The position numbers and the translations under genes are program-made. From positions 4,526,001 through 4,590,000 of the forward strand of contig CM059584.1 in NCBI GenBank assembly GCA_030407085.1: a stretch of DNA of 64,000 nucleotides. The letters run 5' to 3'. The DNA comes from Trichopria drosophilae (Eukaryota; Arthropoda; Insecta; Hymenoptera; Diapriidae). Each line of letters begins with the position of its first letter. Positions within the stretch are counted from its first letter, which is position 1. Under the pieces are notes generated by a model that was not told where the DNA came from, searched no databases, and worked only from the letters and a program-made list of their open reading frames with translations. This document shows, piece after piece, positions 21,533 through 34,215 of this stretch.

Positions 21533-21736
21533 GGATTCGAACGTAATTTCGCTGATGAGAATCCAACGACCTTCAAAGTAGAGACGAAGTTTCAGGATCT
21601 GCGCAGTTCGACCGTGCAAAGCTATCGAGACGTTGCGGGCATTCTCCAAGATCGTATCGGGAATGTAAGAATAGGACAATGGTTCCTCTTTGCTATCGCT
21701 ATCCTCACCGAACCAGACTTCCGCTTTTGAAAAGAC
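21532..21736 (-). CDS. Ddr: Ddr exon C, end of discoidin-like domain
   Basis: This is a 205-base exon (209 with the downstream donor), with acceptor TTATATTAG (AG at 21738-21737), entered in phase 0. It encodes 68 residues starting VFSKAEVWFGEDSDSKEE and ending GRWILISEITFES. The W-(I/M)-(L/M)-(I/F)-SEITF(E/Q)S ending is the hallmark of the second (discoidin-like) domain of DDR receptors, and the NVSIALHGRTAQ segment matches the VPLHHRMAS segment of DDR2. NVS is an N-glycosylation sequon. Aligned without gaps to vertebrate DDR2, the two cysteines that flank this region (QCYF and IKCQYHF) are Val and Leu here, so the disulfide of this domain is absent as a pair. Confidence 0.92.
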
Positions 21737-22100
21737 CTAATATAACAAAAATCAATTGTTTTGGATATTAGTCGGTTGAGTCGTCAAATCATCTTAGTGC
21801 ATGTGTCTTAAAATGTATTTTTGTCTGAGTGCGTTTCTGGACGGAAAAACCGGGTTTGTTGATCATTCCTGAGAGTAATGTATAAAGTTTGAGGAACAAA
21901 AAGATTAGTCACGTTGAATATAGAGGTATCGAAAGTTAACGTTTCAGAGAAACGTAAAATAATCGGTTAACTGGTACTGCATCATTTAAGTACATATTTA
22001 AATAACTTTCGAAGATTTCAACCAGTTTGAACCAAAATTGGTATACAACCGTTTTTGGGCATGCTCTATCTGAATAATTGGTACCAGAACCCCTATATCT
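21737..22100 (-). other. Ddr intron B-C, start next to exon C
   Basis: Nothing recognised before the tandem repeat. Confidence 0.4.
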
Positions 22101-22665
22101 AAGTTTCTGGAAAAAATGAAAATTTGACACTCAACCCTTATTTTTTCACTTCTTTCCTCCACTTCAACACTTATTTTTCAACCCTTATTTTTCAACCCTT
22201 TAGAATGTTGTAAACTAGAAACTGAGGTTGAAAACGGAATCAGCTGTATCAAAATCAAAACCTGTCGAAAAAATGAAAATTTCACCCTCAACTCTTATTT
22301 TTTCACTTCATTATTCCACTTCAACCCTTATTTCGCATCCCTTTAGAATTTTATAAAATAGAAATTGAACTTGGAAATGGAATCAGCTGTATTAAAAAAC
22401 TTCTAGATCCAAGTTTCTAGAAAAACTAAAAATTCCACCCACAACTCTTATTTGTCCACTTCTCTACTCTACTTAAACCCTTATTTGTTAACCCTTTAGG
22501 ATGTTCTAAAATGAAAACTGAGCTTAGAAATAGCATCAGCAATATCAAAACCCCTAGATTTAAGTTTTTAGAAAAACTGAAAATTTCACCCTCAATCCTT
22601 ATTTTTCACCCCTTTAGGATGTTGCAAAAGAGAAACTGAGGTGGGAAATGGAATCAGGAACACAA
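22101..22665. repeat. Tandem repeat, ~155-bp period, 3.6 copies
   Basis: Units start with AAGTTTCTGGAAAAA near 22101, 22257, 22411 and 22562. They continue with TGAAAATTTCACCCTCAACC, CTTATTTTTTCACTTC, CCCTTTAGAATGTT, AGAAACTGAGGTTG and GGAATCAGCTGTATC. Identity between units is roughly 75-85% by eye. Confidence 0.8.
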
Positions 22666-24507
22666 AAAAAACTCAGATAAATAGATTTCACGTATTTTAA
22701 TGAACAATTCGCTTCTACCAGAATTGGCACGAAAAATGGAAAATGCTGCACCAGTTAACCGATTAAACACATCTATTTGACGTCCATGTACATAATTGAA
22801 ATACGGTTTGAAAACCTGCACGAAGTCTAACATCGAAAAATTTAGCAATTTAATCGACGTATTTATCAAGGAGCCATTTTTTAAATAAGTTATTTTATCC
22901 TAATATTTTAAACGTATAATACAGAAACGTAGAAGAGATTCCCTTCATTACAGACTTTTATTTTGTCAAACATCATTTGTCTAAGTAGATGAAAAGCTAG
23001 AGACTATAGTTAATTAATACTCAACAAATTAAATTGATTCTATGAAACAGAAATACTTTATTAAACGTTTAGTACAGTTGTCATATCTGATAAACAAAAT
23101 TTTCTAGTTCGATTATGTAAAACGCTGCAGATATATAAAGAAATTAAAATTTATTGATTTCAAAACCGTGCCAGTGTGTTTGTGTATATCCTTGTGTCTG
23201 TGTGTATTCGTACGTGGCTGTATGTATTCAAATATCATCGTGTGTGGAAAGGCTGTACTATATTTTATAATTTGTCAAAAAAGGTGCGTTTACAACCTAA
23301 TTTTGTAAATAAATTATACTAACTGTGTCTCTATACATTACACTTCTATTACAAGTATCCTATTAGTTAAATTTTATTTGTAAGACTTTGAAGAATATTA
23401 AAAAATATTTTAGCATCGACGCATCAGAAAATCAAGTTCTTCGAAGGAAAAAAAAAACAAAAGTGAATTTTTCTTGTCATATTCGCATATAAAATACGCG
23501 TGGCTATAACATGCACTTGACATTTATCAAATTTGATAAATTTCTTTTCCATAAAAGTATATGCACGGGAGTCCACCAACCCAAACATTAGAGTTTGTTC
23601 GAAACGTAGAGGAAAACTTTCATCAAATCAATTTGTAGGACAAAGCCGACCATTATATTTATATTTTTCATTATATATACTTCTACACAACACCATTTAC
23701 TTTATATTCGACGTTTTAAATGCATTTCTAATACCTTTGTACAAAGACTCTTTAAGGTGTGTTTGAGATGACATTATGAAATGTTTTTACATACACGTTT
23801 ATTGGATTATGAATATCAAACCTCAAATAATTTAAAAAAAACTGAGGGATCACGTTAATTTCAAGTTCGATGTCATATTCAAGGATATTTCAGTTTTCTT
23901 TGAAAAAGTAAACGCACATTTTGGACATTGGCAATTGATAAATCTTTCAATAATACCCTAGTAGAAAATGAATCTAGTTTATGGCCAATTTCAGGTCATT
24001 TTACTTATTTTACATGTTAAAGGTATAGGTAAACTGGACAGTGTAACAAAAAACTGGACAAATTTCTATCAGGGTCATGGGAAAAATTGTCTGTGAAAAT
24101 TATTGGAATGTTCGAAAGTTGAGAATATGAGAAAATATGTACAATAATTACTGAACTCCTTAAAAGAACTAATTGCTCCGAAAAATAACTGAAATTTATT
24201 GACTTCATTATAGTTAAATTGAGTAACTTTTTTTGCAAAATATTCTAATATCCTTAACTTTAGAATTTCATTCAATTTTATGGAGCAGCGTTTTTCCGTT
24301 TGCGCATCTGTAAAATTTTAAATTGTTCGTAACCTCGTGATATGAATTATGAGTCTTATTAGCGTCTTAAGTTGCTCCAGTGTTTATTAATTATTGCAAT
24401 TATGCCTAAGGAGAAGCTTGTTTATTAACTACATTTTTTAGCATTTTTTATATCTGACAATTTTTGGTTCGTTCAACAAAGCGTGTTTGATAAGGCTTTA
24501 ATGCGTG
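22666..24507 (-). other. Ddr intron B-C stretch
   Basis: AT-rich. A TGTGTTTGTGTATATCC-type TG-rich run lies near 23174-23215. No gene recognised. Confidence 0.35.
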
Positions 24508-25642
24508 CACTGAAAAATGGGCTTTTGACGAAATATTTACGCACAAATGAATTACTCGGATTAAGTAATACTCGGTAAAGTTTTTGATCCAAATAAATTT
24601 TCAGAGGTTTAAGAAAAGTTTTATTTTCTTCAAGTAAATATCATTTCCTTGGAATATTATATCCTATATTACAAAAATATTGTTTTTTATTTTGCCATTT
24701 TAAAGAAATATTTTACTCCGCCAAAGAAATCATATAGATTTAGAGAACTGTAAGACTTGATATCCATAAATATGTTGACGGCAATATTGATGACAATAAT
24801 TCACATATATCAAAAAGAATTTACTTCATACAAATAATATTTAACTTAAATAGTTGCAGCAAAATACTTAAAGTTAAAAGAAGACCGCGATTTATTTTGA
24901 ACAGTTAAATATTTACGTAAAAGCAAATAAATGTTCTCTTCAATATGTGTAAATATTTACTACGCTCTAGTAAATATTTCCTTGATTCAAGAATGTGTTT
25001 CTTCCGTTACATAACATTGTCTTTCTTCTAGTATATATTTATTTCAAATCACATTTACTTATATATCTTTATATTCCGTTCGACAACTTGAATTGAATAA
25101 AATATTCATTTCATTTCAAGAAATATTGACTTGATTCAAGAAATTTAGTTCTTGAAGCTCGTAGCTCATTTCAATCTTGTTCCAGTGTCTTCAAGCTCGT
25201 TTCTCTTCATTGTCAACAGGTGGCGAATAAATGTTTTCTATATATGTTATGTCTACGTATGAGTGTTAAATAAATACGAACGGTATATACATAGAAAAAA
25301 CTACAGAACAAGTAGTAACATCGTAATATAATATAAATAATTATTTACTTGAATCAATGAAATATTTCCAGGAGGTAAATGAATATTTCCTTAATATCAT
25401 GTTGGAGAAAGAAAATAAATATTCCTTTCTTTCAATTAAATATTTATTAAAACTAAAAAATACATTGCTTAAAGTAAACATTGATTTTCTATATTAAGTA
25501 AATATTTATTTTAGAATTATTTATCTCTTTCGTGCAAACAGTGAATATTCTTTCTTATAAATGTTTTGTTGCGACTATTCAAAGGAACCTTTTATTTCAA
25601 TCAAGTAAAATTTTGTTGAACCACTACATTTTCTTTCTAGTG
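24508..25642. mobile_element. CACTGAAAAA element with AAATATTTACTT words
   Basis: The left end is CACTGAAAAATGGG and the right end (inverse) is CACTAGAAAGAAAATG. The interior is crowded with variants of the word GTAAATATTTACTTGAAT in both orientations (for example 24530, 24909, 24950, 24972, 25344, 25497). No coding capacity. The flanking bases do not give a clear target duplication, so the exact ends are tentative. Confidence 0.5.
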
Positions 25643-28401
25643 TTGAAATTGTCGAAGATTGGCGAATAAAACAGTGTTACAACATGTGTTCAATTCGTAT
25701 GAGAATGAAAAAGGGACGTACTGAAAATCGCATGACAATTTTCTATAGTTGATATTTAAGTAATTTGGATGCTGCTATGTATTTAACGACACATTATTGA
25801 AAGTACTTATTAAAATGTTTTATTATTTCTTAAATGACAGGGTACGATTTGAACCGTAGTATGGATACATGTTACCAATAGACGAAGAGTAAAATACACA
25901 AATTAAATTAAGAATGCTAGGTTTCAAATGCTCTAGGAAAAGCACTACGTCTTAGATTTAATTATTATTCAATTTAAAATTATTGATATGTTAGGTCCTA
26001 TGGCGAAAAATGTAAAATAAAAACAAAAACATAAACAAACTAAATGTGTGTTTCGGATGTAAAGCATCAAGAATCTAACGTAGATTTCAAACCAGAATTA
26101 AGAACGTGTTACTATTGTATTAAATTTGTCTAACATACGATTTGAGAGAACTATATCACAAATTTTATTATTATTTAATAGATCAGGAGAGTTACAAAAA
26201 TTAGAGGAAGGGTCACACCTATGTTTAAGCAAAAAAGTTTAAAATTAAATGTATTAATTTTATATAAGTAAATGATTATTTCTTGCCATTACGGTCCTCT
26301 TAATTGTGTGACAGAAAAGGTGAAATATAAATAAATAAATAGGAAATCGTAACTGAGATATCTTCTTTTCATGACGGTGATTCACTGTATTTTTTTTAAG
26401 CTAAGTTATATAAATACTGTCTCAATTTTCTTGCCATAAATCAGTAATCAAATGATTGTTATTATCAAATTTTTTCATATTTTTCAGAGTGGATGGCAAT
26501 TTAAAAAAGTGAAATTTGTCGAAATTTTATACTTGACTGTTGAATGCGTTTTGAACTTATTTATGAAAATATTGTTTTATTATGAATTTACTATCAGACC
26601 ATATACTAAACAATCATCCTATACTCTGTTTACAAATTTAACTTAGAGTTAACAGTGCTCATGTGAAACTTTCGCATACAATTATTCAGAGCACAACGTG
26701 ATGTAACTGGTGAATTTCAAAATATTTTAATTGCGAAATGCTTATTTAAATATTTATGGCAGTAGGGCAAGATTTTATCACCTAAAATTCTGCAAAATAT
26801 CAATGTCAAACAAATGATGAGAAAAAATGTGAAATAAATATAAAATATTAATAATACAATAGAATTAATTTACATGAAAGTGGTCCATAAATTTTATTCT
26901 AGGAGTGTAGAATTCTTTAAATGCTGGCATTCGAGTATGTACTCACTAAATTTCTTGGAGTAAACTGTCGCGCTTTATGCATTAAAAAGTAATCCGCTAT
27001 AGTAAAAGACTGAGTTCTAACTCTCAGAGTAGCTCAATTTTCATAAAGAGTGAAATTTACCGACCATACAAACTAATAAAGTGAAATTTAGCGATATTGC
27101 AAAAAATACTGACGTCTGTGTATTAGTCCCACTAAAATAGTGTTGATGTTCCTTTTATTGGAACAGAACAGAAACAGTATTCTCAATTCTTGTCAAATTC
27201 GACCCACCATGGTATTTTTCTATAGTGGCACTGTAGTCATGTTGTTTGACATACTGTTATTGTTTTGAATACCATAGTTGTTGATAGTCATTCGAAATAA
27301 ATAGAACTACTAATAGAAATTATCGACGTAGTATATGAATCAGAATTCGAAAAAGTTTTCTTTGATATTTTGTTACATTCTATCAACTGAGAACGACGAG
27401 TGAAGTTCGCCGTTTTTAACTTCCATAGTGATTACGGCTATTATATGTATGGAACCAATTTTTTAATATGACGCTTGGAATTTGCAAGATAATGAAAAGT
27501 ACCTTATAAGACCAATTGCTATTAGATTTATATGGATTCCTGTAATTAAAAGAACTTAGTGTTTGAAGAAAAAGATATATTTTTGTTTTTACAGCTCTCA
27601 AAAACCTTGTGTTCTAAAAATGTCTTGTATAATTTATTTAATTTTAAGGTCCAACAAACAATTGTCTACTGCAGTTCAGAAAAATGGTTTATTTGCGAGT
27701 AAAAATCGGATCTGAATAGTTTTAGCCAGGGCTTTTTTTAACTTTATTTTATTTGGCTTTATAATTTTGTCATTTGACACAATCCTAAACTAAAGAATTA
27801 TTTAATCTATACTTTTTAAAAGACAAAGTACTTCTTTTGCCTGTATATGTCACCAAGTATTAGAAATAAACTCATTCTACTTATACGAGTATTTTAACTT
27901 TACACTTGGAAATATTACAACTTTTTATTGAAAAATATTAATTTACGTTTTCAATATGAAAGACCACGTGAATCGCTTAAGGTTAAACTTATTACCTTAT
28001 CCATTAAATAGAAGCATTTTTATGTTTGTTTCACCTGCAATTAATGCTTTCTAAAAAGTATTTCAATGTGTAAATGTAGTGTACATTTCAGTTGGCAATT
28101 AACCACGTATTACGTTCAATCATATATTATTAATTCGACGTATGTCATTGGGGTCATATGAATATCACGTTTCGCTCAGTATTAACGTCAATATTGAAAT
28201 GACATTTTGAAAGGAACATATGTAAAAGCTTTCGATAATTATTCTGCTTCGAATAAGTTACACTTGTATTTGCGAGATATATTATAGAGGAATAAAAACA
28301 ATGTAATTTTCCGCTAAAAGTATTATGCATTATTAGTTCCTTTTATGCCATTTAGTGTATCTATATCTGCTATATGTGCAATATTTAACATTTTATAGAG
28401 T
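25643..28401 (-). other. Ddr intron B-C stretch
   Basis: AT-rich intron with no recognised gene or repeat; open frames such as 26452-26646 (+) have no support. Confidence 0.35.
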
Positions 28402-28676
28402 CACGTGAAAAAAAGTGTATGCTCTACAGAAAGCAGGTGTCTGTCAAACCAAAACCGTGAAGTTTGTGCTGAACACAATTCTAGTTTTTGCTCAAAATAA
28501 ACTTAGTTTGTTTTGTGTTCAAACATTTATATATACGCATTGTTTAGATTAACAGTTTTTGTTGAGTATAAACCGGGATCATGTTCAGTATAAATCAGGG
28601 TTATGTTTATCACTAGCTGCCAAGTTTGTATGGAGCACAAACATGCATTGTGTGGAGCACAAACTATTTTTTCCAT
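28402..28676. mobile_element. GAGCACAAAC word element
   Basis: The left end CACGTGAAAAAAAGTGTATGC matches the inverse of the right end (ATGGAAAAAATAGTTTGTGC). The interior repeats GTGCTGAACACAA, TTGTGTTCAAAC, GAGCACAAAC and TATAAACCGGGATC in both orientations. The same words build the element at 57087-57537. Confidence 0.55.
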
Positions 28677-29266
28677 TCAATTCTTATAACGTTTAATACA
28701 AAAGAAAATAGTTACTTTTTAGTTTATGATATTATTTAAAACAAATTCAATGTTGTTTAGAATTGGTGTAATTTATACTCATGTTAGTATAGTAGTATAA
28801 ATATTTTAAGGACAGAGGAAATAAAACAATATTTGAATATACTAACAAAGGTCAGTCACAACTACAAAATCAGGTGTTGAAACTTAAGACAAATTAGTTA
28901 GCATTTTTAAGACACTTATTAATCTTATTGTAGGTGTCGGATTATATAGTAAGAAATATGATTCTTTCACTTAGCGAACAAAAATAGTCAAAACGAAGTA
29001 TTGGGTGGGATAACTGTATATGTAGTTAAATAAACTGATCTTTACACTTTCAGATTCTGATCCGATGACAACATTCCTAAAGAACACGAATTGCAATAAA
29101 CGAGATCGTGTACAAAATTGTCAGTGATTTCCAGCTTACATTCGATTTGTTTCCGATTTCGATTGAAATTTAGCAAATTTTAATTAAACGGTTTCTAACA
29201 AATATATCCGCAGTGTTAATAGATTTTTAAGTTTGAGGTTATGTTGTATACATGCAAATACAGCTA
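28677..29266 (-). other. Intron stretch
   Basis: Nothing recognised. Confidence 0.35.
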
Positions 29267-30081
29267 CACGGAAAGAAATTTTAAGTCAATGCGACAGCAT
29301 TTTGGAAAGTAGTAGTTACCGCACAGATTCTGACAAATTTGAAATGACAGTTACAATTCGAATTTAATAAAAAGAACATTTTTATAAACAGATCCAATTT
29401 GAGTGCACCTTTGAGAATATTTATTCAAAATTTCTAGATGATATAGTTATTAACAATTATTTGTAATGATCTATAAACGTTGTTGAAACGGAAAAACTTG
29501 TTACGTTTTTCATTCTAAAGCTTCCGTATTGAACACAGTGCAAGATACACTAAAAATATACTCAACCTTTTTTATAGAGCACAAAATTTCCTAAAAAAAA
29601 TTCAGTGAGAGCCCATAGTCGAAGGTTAATAATACATTATCCATGAATAACGCTGGAATTTTGTCTTACAAGTTAATTATGAATATTTTAGAATTTTTGT
29701 AAAATATGAGGCATATTCCATCGTTGCTCGTGGCTAAGCTATTAACTTTAGTCTAGGACCCTCGTTGACTTTTTTGTAGGAAATTTTGTGCTATACAAAA
29801 AAGTTTCAGTGCATTTTTAGTGTAATGCACTGTTTTCGATACGGAAGCTTTTCAACAACTGTTTCAACAACGTTTATAGATTATTAAAATTAATTATTAA
29901 TAACTAAATAGTTGGAAAATTATGAATAACTATTCAAAAAGGTGTAATAAATGTGTATCTACTTATAAAAATGTTCTTTTTAACGATTTCGAATGTTAAC
30001 CGCCATTCAAAATTCGTCAGAAATCGTGCGGTAGCTGTTACTTCCCTGAGCAGTGGCATTTACTTAAAATTTCTTTGCGTG
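29267..30081. mobile_element. Fold-back element, ~370-bp arms, CACGGAAAG ends
   Basis: Left end CACGGAAAGAAATTTTAAG; right end inverse CACGCAAAGAAATTTTAAG; TA on both sides (29265-29266 and 30082-30083). Arms run 29267-29640 and 29745-30081 and include ATCTATAAACGTTGTTGAAAC, AAGCTTCCGTAT and GCACAAAATTTCCTA in inverse order. No coding capacity. Confidence 0.8.
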
Positions 30082-33000
30082 TAATTTTTGAATGCAAATC
30101 GAATGTAGAACCAAATGAAATTGAATTAAATATCGTTTTATGCAGGCTATTTAAAAGAACATCACTTTGAATGAAAAATGATTATTTCGTATTCAATATT
30201 TCGCAAAGAATCGAAGGCAACGTAGGTATGACATCCGGTAAATACTTACACCATGTGGCAAATTCGAAAGACGAAAGCGTTTGAAAAGCATTGAATGTAT
30301 GAAAACATTTAAGAACGTTTAATTTCGTATTAAAATTTGTTGAGTTTCATTCCAAAGTGGAAACAAATGGAGTGCTACAAATTTTCCACACAATCTGTTT
30401 TTTTGGGATAGTTACTATTGTTGCTATTTTGACTACATGAATATAATTATACCGTTTAGGGTTATTAGTTTTTATTGTGACGAAATTTAAGTGTCTATTT
30501 TGATAACTCGCCACCATGTAAAGGAAATTATGATGATTTTCCTGTTCTAAGTTCAGGTTAGGTTGTTAATTAAATATTGCCCGGCATCGTGGTGCGACAA
30601 AAATGATGGTGCACATAAAAGAATCATTTGCACATTTTGTTCATCTTTCATGTTGCGTACCACTTAATAAAATAGGGAAATAATTTCAAAGGCTTCCTAA
30701 TTTCGAAGGCTTTCCAATATTTTACTTAGTTGCAATGTTTTATTTTGAACAACCAGAAATTTAAAATTATATAATTTTATTTCATTAGACAGAATATCTT
30801 AAATTTTAAGACACTTTGTTTTTATATAAAGTTCATGTTATTAATATGTTACGAAATAATTATGATTTAAGTTTAATAAACCTGCAGTTATGTTTCGTAA
30901 ATATAAAAATAAGCAATTTAATCATTCTAAAATTCTTCGCAAATTTACTCAGGAATGTGGGGAATGAGCAATATATTAAAATACTATGAAATTGTTTTGA
31001 GTGACAATGATTATGTTAAAAGCTAAATAATTTTCGGATGATCTGAGTCCATGCTTTAGTTCATAAAATTATTATATATATAGTCAGTATTATGTTAGCA
31101 TTACAGGTAATACAAAGAAGTGGCAGATTAAATGTTATGGAATAAGTTATGAAAACAAAATTGATGTGTTTAATCATGGTAAATGAATTCTAATTTAAAT
31201 TTAAAAAAAAATCATATAATTTTTTGCTCTTACCGATATGAAAATGAATAATAAGAATAAAAATTAGAGCAACATTAAAAAACAATGTTAAAACTGAATA
31301 AAATTTTGTTTGACTTTAAGATTTAGAATGCATTTTTTTACGCACCTGTTTAAATAACAAAAACGAAATAATCGAAGTACTCCAGAAAACTATTGGTAAT
31401 GCACAGTATGACATTGATTTTTATCATGTCAAAGTAATATTTGAAAGTACCTTACATATTTTAAAGCTGGAATAATATATATAATATGACGTTCAGTTTC
31501 GGATCTGCAAAATGCATTAAGGCAAACATGCAAGATGTTTCATACATGCAGGCAAATGTATTATTTCGAGTGGAAAAGTTATTCTAGAGAAAGTCGAGTC
31601 TACATGTATATATATGTATATTTTAGCAGTTATGTATATAAATATTCAATTCTGAATAAGTATTCCCAGTCACAGCTATTCATGAGAATATTGATTTTCA
31701 TTGCACGTGAGGCAGGCTCGTTTCTGTCTGCTCAATTGACTTTGATGTTTTATTTTTCGTAAATACGTTTTCATATATTTCTTCCTGTCTGCATCGAAAC
31801 ATTAATGACGCTTTTAAATGTTGGTAAATGTCAAAGAAACTCGAAAAGATCTGCGAAATATTTATGGTATCTGAACAGGTTATTTTATTTTCAACAATCG
31901 TGTAATGTTTGAATGGAAAATTAAAAATAGCTTGCAGGTAAAGAAATAGACAATATTAACAAAGTATCTTTCTTATAGGTACTAATTTTAACAACAATAT
32001 GCTACATTGTAATTCTTACTTCACTCTCAGTTAAAAACACTGGATAATCTGAATATTTTTTTAATGGAGAAATGTTGCGTAAAATTTTCTTGAAATTATT
32101 TTTGTAGTAATAATGCTGATAAAGAAGGATAGTTGATATATGAAAAATATGCTGCCTTTTAATTCATTTTAATTATAAACTATGTATATAATTATTGTAA
32201 AAAGTTTGTTCACTGTCACAAATGGTCTTGAAAAAAACCGATAAATAATGAAGAAAAAAATAAGTAACTGTGAACAGACATAATCAATCAACAATTTTTC
32301 ATCAAAACGAGTGTAAGTGAATAGTATCAATAATTTAAAATCTGATTGATACATACTATAAAATAATTTATTTGTAAAAAAGACTTTTTTAACGTGTATA
32401 TCAACTACCGTTTATTGACAGATAATAGGATTTTCTAATATCTAACTATCTCGTTTGTAAAATTGCATAACGTTGAATCTTCAACTGCAAAAGTTACTTT
32501 TTCATTATTACAACATAAAAAAACATATATTGTAAAGAAGTAGTTCATTAACAACATTTAAAGCATCTTTCTTTCTAATGAATGTTGTTTTTGTGCATGT
32601 GACTGGATTATTTCACGTAAAATCTAACAGCTATGTCTTGAATGTTTTTTAGTTCTAGGGTGGTTTAGCCTCCTATTATTTATGACCTTTCATTATGTTA
32701 CATCATAAAATAAGTATTTTCAGAAAATTTGTTTTGGCACAATATTTATTACCAATTGCTATCTTCAATTAGACTTCTTCGTTTTGTTATTTATTTTGGA
32801 AGAATGATAAAATAAATATCCGATTTTTAGTAAATACCGTATATTTGTCTTCGTTTCGATTTTTTCTGGGTCTTCTTTCGGTCTTCTTAAAGTATTGGAG
32901 AAAATAATCAATGTTTTACATATTCGCTACTTGACAAAAATCCTGTAAAGAGAACGATTTGAATTTTCAAATTCCTCAAATCTTCTGGAATTTCCCCGAA

Positions 33001-34079
33001 ACCATTTGACGATATTTATTTTTTAATTTTTTTAATCAATGATATTGAAAAAACTCATCTTTTAAAGCACAGAAACAAAGTTTTTAATTGGAGTATTCAG
33101 TCTCATGTTATTTTTCTTTCATGCAGAAACAATTTCTTGGAAATCTTACCATTTCCGATCGTCACTCTCGAACGGTCTGAGTCGAAATTATGAAAATCCA
33201 AATCCCGAAGGGGCAAAATTTCTAATTAGCATAGCTCTACTCTCTTTTAAATGAAATTCTCTTTCAAACTTTGACCAAATCTGAGAAAAGAATGTTATTT
33301 AAAAGACCCTGAACGTACTAATCGATATTGCAGCCTTTTTGGCTTTTGATTTTTATGATTGTCTCCCACACCCATTTAGGACAGACTTGAAAATGGAGAA
33401 AATTTCGTTTTTTTCTGGTAAAAATTACTAGATCTTATTGTAACATTTATTGACAGAATAGTAAAACTTCCAACAACTATCATTGACATAATAGTAGTGA
33501 TTATTATCAGAAAAAATGTAAATTTCTCTCATTCTACAAGTTTGTTCCAAAATTACAATTTGAAATGGTAAAATTTCGAAAAAAATCTTTTGTCACTGCA
33601 GTTGTTTCGTTTTCAAAACGTGGAATTTTTAAATTTCTTTCGCTCCCGAATTATTTTTTTCTGAATACTGCAAATCACGATCTTCAGTTTCGTTTTTAAG
33701 AAAAACTACTGCGATTTTTTTTTCTGAAGGTTTGAATTTTGAAAATTTTCAATTTTACTCATCGAGTCACAATTAGTTGAAAAAAGTTAAAAATTCGTTA
33801 AGATGCATTTCATCGATGTTCTGTGTATCACACTGATACGTTTCGTTTAAAAAATGTGTGAAACAATAAAATAGTATAATTTATAAAAAAATGATGTTTT
33901 TAATTGTTCTTATAAGTATTATTTTTTATATTTGAATTAATTATCAAGTATTTACAGCAAATACTTTTTCATTTCACATAATTTATTAACTATTTATGAC
34001 TATTCATTTTGTTGTTTGTATGTTGTTTTCACTAATATATATTAATTTTTAGTTATACTTTAACATCGCGAGTAAAAAT
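30082..34079 (-). other. Ddr intron B-C stretch
   Basis: About 4 kb of AT-rich intron; no gene, RNA or complete repeat recognised. Confidence 0.35.
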
Positions 34080-34215
34080 AAATGTCTCGCATTAGTCTCG
34101 CATTAAGTCTGGCGAAAGTATCGCTAAACGGCAAGTGCGATACTTTAAGCGATACTTGATGCCTCGTGGATCGAAAAGTATCGCTGGTATCGCAATTCGC
34201 AAAAGTATCGGAAAA
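34080..34215. repeat. Cluster of AAGTATCGC words
   Basis: Variants of AAGTATCG(C/G) appear at about 34117, 34177 and 34204, with GCGATACTT in inverse at about 34137 and 34150 and a GGTATCGCAATTCGC segment. Two direct CTCGCATTA copies lie near 34085 and 34097. Borders are not clear. Confidence 0.5.
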
